From assembly GCF_001949145.1 (NCBI RefSeq), contig NW_019091420.1, forward strand, positions 1,290,429-1,354,428: a stretch of DNA of 64,000 bases, given 5' to 3'. Each line of letters opens with the position of its first letter. The stretch's first letter is position 1. Made by a program: the position numbers and the translations under genes. The notes beneath the pieces were generated by a model, which saw only the letters and a list, made by a program, of their open reading frames with translations, had not been told where the DNA came from and searched no databases. Of this stretch, positions 51,501 through 60,500 are shown piece after piece. The stretch is from Acanthaster planci. Taxonomy: Eukaryota > Echinodermata > Asteroidea > Valvatida > Acanthasteridae.

Positions 51501-54500
51501 ATCTGCCACGATGAATCAATCGAGATTTATAATGGCAACATTTTCATGTATTAAGTAAACTTCGGCAAAGTTTCATTTTTTTCGCGTAAACGTTTTCATC
51601 GGCAGAGTTGGACTCACCTGCCCACCGAATTCGACACTTCCAGTGCAAGATTTGACCAAAAAATCTCCTTGATCTGCTTTAATAGATACCAAATGAAAGG
51701 AAAGTTTCATTTAGATCTTTGGTAGCCTGTTTCCTGTAAAGTTCATCGATCAGAGGAATTTGTTTTGAAGTTTCTGGCCGATAAAGAGATCGATGTTATC
51801 TGCGAACCGTAATCTAAAAATAGTTCAAAAATTACGTCATCGTTGCACAAACGAGCGGCGTATGCATGGTCTGGCGTCGTCGCTAGTTTGTGGTTTGGTC
51901 CCCGACCTGATGAAAGGGGAACTTTCTGTCCCCTTCCGAGTCAGGGACAATGCCAAAACGCTGTTTCATATATTGGATGGACGGTGTGACGCACATTCCT
52001 TTTACAACACATGTACCATGCACGGACGTAGCACAAAGGGAACGAAGGAGGTATCCCTGACTTCGGTAGTATATTGTCCTCGGTGTTGAGGGCGTGTACT
52101 TAGTCTACATGCACAATATGGAAAGTGTTATCCTGAAGGGACAGTTGAAAACAGAATGCCCTCTCCTCGATTGTTTGGCACAGCAGGACGGTACAAGCAC
52201 GGACCTAGGAAACACAAGTACAAGTGTGGCATACACAGTGAGGACCTTCGTACCAGAGAAGTCCACATAATACAAGGTTAGAGGACGTAGTAAGCACTCA
52301 CACATGACAACAATCAGCGTTTAACCCCCTCTGAAGAAGCAGCTACAGAGGTATTTTGGGGTCAAGGTTAGCCGTGGCAAAGAATGATGAGGAACAGTAC
52401 AGGAAATTATAACCAAAATCCAGCTCGAAGGAAACATATGGGAGAAACATGAACATATTACTCGAGTTTTCTTAACCGCTTGGTGTGCTTGGTGCAGGCC
52501 TGGCATACATAGTGTGGACCTCTGCACAAAAAAGTCCACATGATGTACGATGGGGTAGTGTGGACTCGCACAAGTCCACACAGTGTTCACCCTCTCTGAA
52601 AAACAGTTTCAGAGGCATTTTGGGGTCAAGGTTATCTGTGCAAAACGAAGAGGAACGGTCCAGGGAATCACCATAAAAAATCCAGCTTCAAGTTTCCTTA
52701 ACCACAGGAGAACAAAGGAAAGTCCACACTTTGTATGTAAAACAGGTATGGGTGTGTGTGTGTGGGGGGAACAACTTGGACATCTGGCGACAATTGAAAC
52801 GTGACCTGTTTTCGTGACTAGAGGCCCTAAACTAAAACCAACGCTTTCTTAACCTCAGAAGAATAGAATGTCCACACTACCAAGTGAAACAAGCACTTGG
52901 AGGCCTCAAACTGATACCAATACTGTCATAACCCGAAGTGTCAACTTTCTTCTCCTCTCTGCAGATGTCCAGCCGTTGGGATGGCCGCAGTCCCCTCTGG
53001 CACAACCAGACGTGCGATGACCTGTGTGGGTGTGTGGAGGGGATCATGCGGGGGATGCGGACTCCCCAGATCTGCATGGAGGTGATCGGCTATCCCTGTC
53101 ACCTTGTCAAGCAGCTGATCCGGACCACGTCGGTCAAGAGCTGCAGCGTCACCCTGGGCGGGAAGTGGTTCGAGTGCGACAAGGGCACCACGGAGTGTGT
53201 GGGAGGGGACTTGGGCGTCTACGAGGAGGTGAGACCCTTGGTCTTTGGTATTACACCCGCTCTGGTGTTAAATAAGCGCTGTGTGGTAAAGCTTTAACCA
53301 GTATCAGACAGAAGAGAACACGTTATGGGTATCATTAGCCGTTTGTCCAACTTGAAAATATTTTTTGAAGTATCAACAAATCCTCTTTAGCTCAACAACC
53401 AACAAGACCCTTAATATCAGTGCTGTTTATGGTCCCCGTCATTTGTACTAACTCAGAAGGCCATTTTAGATGCCGTAAGAATAATTTATTTACATCCCTC
53501 TGTAATTATTAATGTGTATGATTACTGAATTTCAAGATCACATTTTGTCGGGGAAACCCATACAAAAACCAGCATCAAACGTGGCCGGTAAATCTGTCTC
53601 GTAAAATTAGAATACCAATTTTAATAATACGTGATGATACGATCCAGAGTTATTTATTGGCCTTTGAAGGATGGCGCCAAATTGCCTTACTAAAATCTCT
53701 CGGTATTAATTAAGCCAACCAAGTCAATTGCGTTTTCAATTTTCCAACCTAATACTCTCTTAAATCATTCACAATGAGCGCTCTCGCTTTGCATTTCGAA
53801 CGACTAGAAAAAATTAATGGCGTTTCATGCATCACCCCTAACGGCCAGAGGTCTCAATGCACTTTTAAAATGGACCCCCCTGCCACTTATGCCTCAAGAG
53901 AGCCCAGGGCAATTTGCTCAAATAGCTTGCTCTGTCAATTACACAGGAGAACTGTACTTGGTCAGACAGCGGTGCCGCCAACACCGCCTACCTTGGCTGC
54001 GAGACAACGGTTGGCAAAAACAGTAGCGTGACATGCGTCTTGTCACGTGACAGCGAGGTCGTAGGGAACTGTGTGAACAACGCCGAGTGTTTTTACAAGA
54101 AAGGTATGGTTTCATATCCGCCTTCCCGCCGAACGAAGCGGTTCCGTGCAACAGCTACGACGCTATATGACTTATAACAACGCTAAACAACCAGGGTTGC
54201 TATAGTTGCCATTTTTTCATAACAAAAAACATGTGCATTTCTCAATTATAGTCAATTATAGACGGTAAGCCACATGATCAATTATAGACGGTAAGACATA
54301 TGAATATTAATGCTACAGTAAAGGTGCTGAAACCTTGTCTGTGGGATATTACCACCGATTAAAATGAAAATGTGACACATATTGAGATTTGGAGCTTTCA
54401 TGGGGAAGGTAGCAAGCTAAGTAAAAAGGTCTGCGGTAGCACCATGCAAGGATATCTCTTTTATGAGCATATGTGATTCTGAAACGAAGTGGATGGTACT

Positions 54501-57500
54501 CAACGTTTCTGACAGTATGCTCTGTCCGTCGTCAGGAGACTTTCAACGTGGCACATATTGGCAAGCAATGTCAATGACGGATAAAAGGCCCTGCAACAAT
54601 TCTATTGTCTTATTTTTTTTCATTGGAAATAAGTAAATTCAACTGCGATGTGTTTCAGAAACACCGTTAAATCAAGTACGCACTAGCAAGGTGCAAAAAG
54701 AGTTTGAGTGAGGCCAATTAAGAGCACTCGTCATCACCATCAACTAGACAAACAATCTACGATGGAAGGGGGTCGATGCCGGGTTATTTTCGCTCATATT
54801 GATGATTTCCATTTTCTATTATGCTTTTGTTTTCGTTTATTTTTCTTTAAAAGAAATTCAGGGGACCCCCTTTTCCCAGGCGCCCGTACATGTATGCAAA
54901 TACAATATAGCTGGGTCTATAAGGCTCTATGGTTCTATTGCCCAAAGACGCTACAACTATCCTGCCTGTTCTTTGTGCTGCGTGCAGAGCGTGCGCACAT
55001 ATTATGGGACCTGGTACTTTTACTTACAAAATAAAATATATTTTGGTCCTGCTGCTCACTAGTATATTAATGTTGAGTGGCAGAGACAGCGGATAACATT
55101 GAGCTAATGGGGAGCAAAAGCTTTTGTTACCGTTCCTTTGTACTGAGACTAGGCATATAGAACAGGTTCTATGCTGAAGTCCTAGTTTAACTCCACGGTG
55201 ATGGTTTTTAAGAAACTGTATGCAATATGGGCGTTTGTTGTGAGGGCAGAGTTGCAAAAAAGACGAATTCCACAACTTTCCCCAATGGTTAAAACAATAA
55301 ACCAAATTAAATGACACCATGACTTTAGACGAGCACTCGTTTTCTAGAATCGGCTACTAACATTTAGCTTTTGAAATGGTTATCAAACGATCTCTCGGCA
55401 TCCTTTTCCTCAAGCTCAAAGTTGTCAGAGGCACTTGGAGGTAATGAAACAAGACCTGTCTCAAATGGCCACGTCATACCATTTATTACACTAGTCTCGG
55501 GTAATGGTGAGGGAATCGCTGTTTTGAACTGAAGCTTATACAGCCGTCTCAAATTCTGTGCTGCTGACTTTGGTGAGCTTGCTGTGAATTTCATCAGATG
55601 AAAAACCCACTCTTTACACGCAGAGAGGCTGGATAGGGCCTAATAAACATGTGGAAGCGAATGACATGTGAATTGTCTAATTAATATTTTCATGGTGGCT
55701 AGGCTGATGCAATCTTCTGCAAAACTTGTATATGCTCTATGGTCTCCATGAATTTTTGAAGAATCTATGACACCTTCCCTTCAAGCTATTAGACACAGGT
55801 ATTGAGTTTGAAAAAACACACAGGTGACAAGAAGGGGTAGCCGATGACAGAGCGCGCACTGGCACTGCCACCCTTGGAGGATTGGCATTATTTGGTCGGC
55901 TTTCGTGGTCATCAGAGACTCACATGCCTGCACGAATAAATTGCAAATTTGACTTCACAGACAACTGTTCATATGCCGGTAACACGACCAACGACTTCAG
56001 TTTCAGATTAGATGCTGAAGGTTAAAATAATTTCGGAGTTTCGATATCCCAACCTCCACTTTTAATGGAATGCCATTCACATCAACCACCACTTAAAACC
56101 TTCGGTCGCTGCCAGTTGATTCAAAACGTCAGCTTCTGAATTAGTTTCACGTCGGTTTTTAACAGTGTGTGTTATTTTTTTATTATCTTTTATTGTAAGC
56201 CCTCAGAATGATGGATTTGCTTTGGTTGCGCGCATCTGTCATACCAGCACAAAGCATGACCACTATGAGAACGTGCGTGTAAAATCGTGACAACAGGTCC
56301 CGGCCCGGTAATTGCCTAGCCTTGGCCGAGACCTTGTAATTGACTTGAGCATTGCGCTAATGTGAAACTGAGCTTGGCGTGGTACGGAGACTGTCCGCGT
56401 GAGCGCAAAGGTTGCACGTTTAATTTAATCGTACTTGTGCTGCCTAAAAGGTTTTGCCGAAACGTTGCAGCATGCTGAGGGGAATGCGCGACTAAAGCTT
56501 CGACGCCTAGAGAATGCTGAGACAGCGCACTGAAGAAGATTACTATCGCGGCTCTATTTTCAGCAAATTCTGCCACTGCAGTTGGCATACTGTTTGTGAT
56601 GTTTTCTAGTTTTCCGTCTGCCAGCCACAAACTGAAGATGTATACAAAATGTTTATTTGCGGTATGAAATTGGGCGCTGCCGTTCACACTTGCCGCTCAC
56701 TAGTTACTGGAAAACGAAAACAGGTTGGAAGGGGACAATACGCTCTCCAAACGAACACTGGTGTTTAGTTTTGAAAGTGTCATTGAAGTGAACGATTTCG
56801 GTGATAAAATGACATTTTTAAGGCTTCCTCTACTATTGAAATAGGGTTTAACGTTCAGGCAAGAAATGGCTTTTTAACAAATCAAGACTGAAAAGGGTAT
56901 TGCGTCCTGCCTCGTACATAGGACATGTAGATCTTTTGCACTTAAGTTCACACTTCCGGTTAGGCATCTTCGATGTGATGCTTTGTTTGAGTTTGGTACT
57001 TGCGTATGTAGGTTTCTACCATTTTTGCCCCACGGTGCATAGCCGCAGATGTGCACACATACAAAGACGACAGTCCCAGTGTCGGCTATGGCGAACATAA
57101 GTGTCATTTATTGATATTTAGGCAGTAGCTTTGATTTTTTTCAAGATACATGTACATGTTTCTTTAATCATTTCAAGATATCTCTAACCATTTCAAGATG
57201 TGTGTAATTATTTCAAGTTACCATTAATACATTCCTGCAATTTAACATCCTTTGAGTGACGTTTCCAGTTATCTTGAAATCAATATCAAGATATCTCGCA
57301 ATCCGATTCAAGACATCTCTAAATTGTTTATAAACATCTTGAAATATGGTGTGTTCATGGTTATTCGAGAACAGCAAAACCCGATTGCGACGACGGACTC
57401 GGAGATCTGACCCATCAGGGCAGTCAAAATTGCTCTTACGTATGCTTGGTTCCTGAAAAACCTCGCTTCATTGAAATGCCGGACTGACTCATTTCGAGGT

Positions 57501-60500
57501 ATCGAAATGAATTTCGAGATATATCTAAATCGACTTTTAGATATCTCGAATCGGATTTCAAAAATATATCTTTAAAGGATTTTAAAGATGGATATAGAAA
57601 TTGACTGGAGCGGGATTTGAACCTGCAGCCTGCGGAATACCCTACCGGTTGCTCTACCACCTGAGCTATCCAGCCTTAAGTGGGTGGCTCTTCCCTTCTG
57701 TCGATATCTTTGCTCGAGGGGCGCTAGCCAGAAGCCAATAAACCTGAAACACTACTCAGACAGGGATCACGCCCTAATAACACGATACAACCTGAGAATT
57801 GGTGAACAGTGATCACTAAGATAGGATTTTGAAATATCTTGAAATAATCAAGAGCTACTGCTTTAATATGACCAAATGTCACTTGTGCACGCCATAAGCC
57901 GCTACAGCCTTACATCAAAGACGGTGGCTTGAAGACTGAGGCTCATGGGAAATGCAGTGACATCAGCAGTGAGGTTGTATCACATTATGGTTTCAGAACA
58001 TGTATACTGTGCGTTAGTACTGAAGTACCCAGTTTGCTTTTTTTTGGTGACGACAGTGCATGGAACATCACTCGAAACAGCTTTTCAAACCCTTTTGCTT
58101 ATTTCTAATATTATCACATCTCTTTTCTTTACACAACGCTATTGGTCTTGTAGCAAAACACTGGAGGCATTATTTAAACATCTTTTCTGGATTATTCCTT
58201 GGAGAATTTTGTTCGGGACTTTGAAAGCATCGTCACACTTCAAACGCCTTCTCGTGTTGTCAATATAAGGGGCAGGGGTGAATTCCATATCAATGATTAT
58301 TACTTCAGTCTGCAGATGAAGGCGGTAGTTCAGGCTGACTGAGCCAGCTTGTTTGCCCAGCGGATTTCCCCCCGTTCCACCTGCCCAAGTTTAATTTGCT
58401 GGTCCGCTGTGATGCTTCCGCATGGACAGTTTCACTACATCAAAATTGTTTTCGGCTCAAGCGAAGAGGGCCTTGTAATGATACAAGGGACAATGAAAGT
58501 AATCGCTTGAGCTCTTGCATAGCATTTTCCATGCCAAACCTTCAACAACTTCTAGCAAGGAGTATGATTTCTATGCACGTAAGTAAAAACATAGTCTGAA
58601 AAAAAACCAAAGAAACAAACAAACAAAAACAAATTACTTATTACGCCTTGCCTTTTAAATCGTAACTATTGTTATATTAGAAAGACACGGACAAGACTTT
58701 TCTCTTTCTCTCTTAGTTAAAAAGACCGACATTGTCAATGGTAAGTTTAGCTGTAGCTAGAAATGTCGTCCACTCAGCACGGAGTACTATAATGCGTTTT
58801 CCCTGCACTGTAACCAAACTAATATACCTTTAAATCTATATTATTTCATACAAATCACATTTAGGTCACTGCAGTAACATTAGCATCACTATAAGTATAG
58901 TTGTACTTTAGGCTGCTTGAATGTCCATCCCAAGTGTGCTTCGCTTCAAACCCGTAACACAAAGGTTGGATTCGGACAACACTGTTCCCAACTTCATATT
59001 GTGTGACTTCTAACGACTTATCTAAAAACGTAGATGGTTATGCTAGGCTCATGGCTTCAGTTAACTAAGGCAGATGTCACAACTTATTCACAAATCGGCC
59101 CTTTTGAATTGGAAGCGAGGTTAACTTTTATATTTTGGGAACCTGAGAATAAAAATGAAAGCAATAAATAACAGTTCATCACAAATTAAAATCATTTATG
59201 CTGATGAATAATTTATGATTTGTGATTATTATATCATGCCACATTTAAACGAAATGAAATAGAGGTATAGGCCTAGAGCCCAAAATAGAGTGGCACCCCT
59301 CATTTAACAGATTACCGTGAGTAAGATTGTGGGAGCACGATAAAAAATGGCCTCCCTGTGAATAAAGTCACGCACGCTCGCAAAATGCTGGGGAACAATG
59401 AGTTCTCAGTAAAGGCAGGTACCATGCGTCGTTGAATCAACTCCACAACTGACCAATGCATGGGCTTTCTCCATCATGTACAGTCGAGAAACGGCACATC
59501 TTCAGTTACCGATAACCTGTTCATTTTAGGGGACCAGTAATGACACACAGCACGCGAATAGGCGGGAAAAATACTCTCACATTAACCCTCACAGTCCTCA
59601 ATCCTCTGATTTCAGTATGATTTTACATACACCCGAGAGTAACTTTTCTTCCCAGATTCGATGTATCCTTTGAATCCCAAATATATTACATGTATGTACA
59701 GAGCTTATAAACAGATGGATCAGCGAATGCAGACTCTATCTCGTTCTAAAAGTGAGGTTTTGGCTTCGTTTACAATAGTGAAGACTGTTAGAGGCACAGA
59801 GTCTAAAGGCGACTTTCCTTAATTTATGAGCGTCAATTCTGGCACCAAGCGTTGCGTATACGTCAAAATGAGTCGATTTTGACGGCCGAACACGATGCAC
59901 ACGTGTGCTATGTTATCATTGGTGTCACTTTTTTGTGTCTGTGAAAGTGAAACGCGTGGGCGTGCGCAACGCACACAAAACGTACATATTGAAAGGCGCC
60001 TTGATTCTTGCCGCTATGATTTGCACGCAATTGGGTTCAAATGCCTCTGTTGCCAAGTTAATGCATGGTCAGAAGCTTAATACTTTTTCTTGAACGACAA
60101 AAAAATACGCAGACTGACTTTTCTCCACCCGTGTAGATTTGTGCACGTATACCTTTGTCAGTATAATACCCTCTATACATTCTTGTATTTCTAGCTACTA
60201 TACTCCGAGCACTAATGCTTTTACGTAGGCTTGTCCAAAGTGATGAATTTTGTAGCAATTCTGAATGTAGTTTGCAGTGAGATTTTGTAATACTAACGAT
60301 TTTAACGTAGTCGGTCTCTCCTGATATAACCTTAAATTCAAACTTTGAGGCGAAAATACTGAACCACATTAAGCTCCATCCGTTGAACGCTTCAGTATAG
60401 ACGTACATGTACACGTCATGAATTTGTTTAGGAAGCCTTACGCGATTATGAAAAATCCCAACACTTTGATAGTTTGCAAAATGGATAGGGTAGAAGATGT

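Larger units (their letters stand above)
27567..52964. other. 25.4-kb presumed intron 1 of the lectin gene
   Basis: No coding exon with domain content was found on either strand. It contains a SINE, a fold-back MITE, a diverged direct-repeat MITE, a trinucleotide-like tract, a second SINE and members of dispersed repeat families. If the signal-peptide exon is not linked to 52965, part of this is intergenic. Confidence 0.5.

Noticed and set aside
55364-55594. 76-codon minus-strand frame with an acidic C-terminus
   Set aside because: Its composition is somewhat protein-like, but there is no motif, and length alone does not support it. It could be a fragment of an old transposon protein.
56316-56687. 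123-codon minus-strand open frame
   Set aside because: No domain or splice support; it lies in the lectin-gene intron and no homology is recognised.
57603-57675. Functional tRNA gene
   Set aside because: The anticodon stem does not form and the T stem has a mismatch; the flanks look like a SINE.
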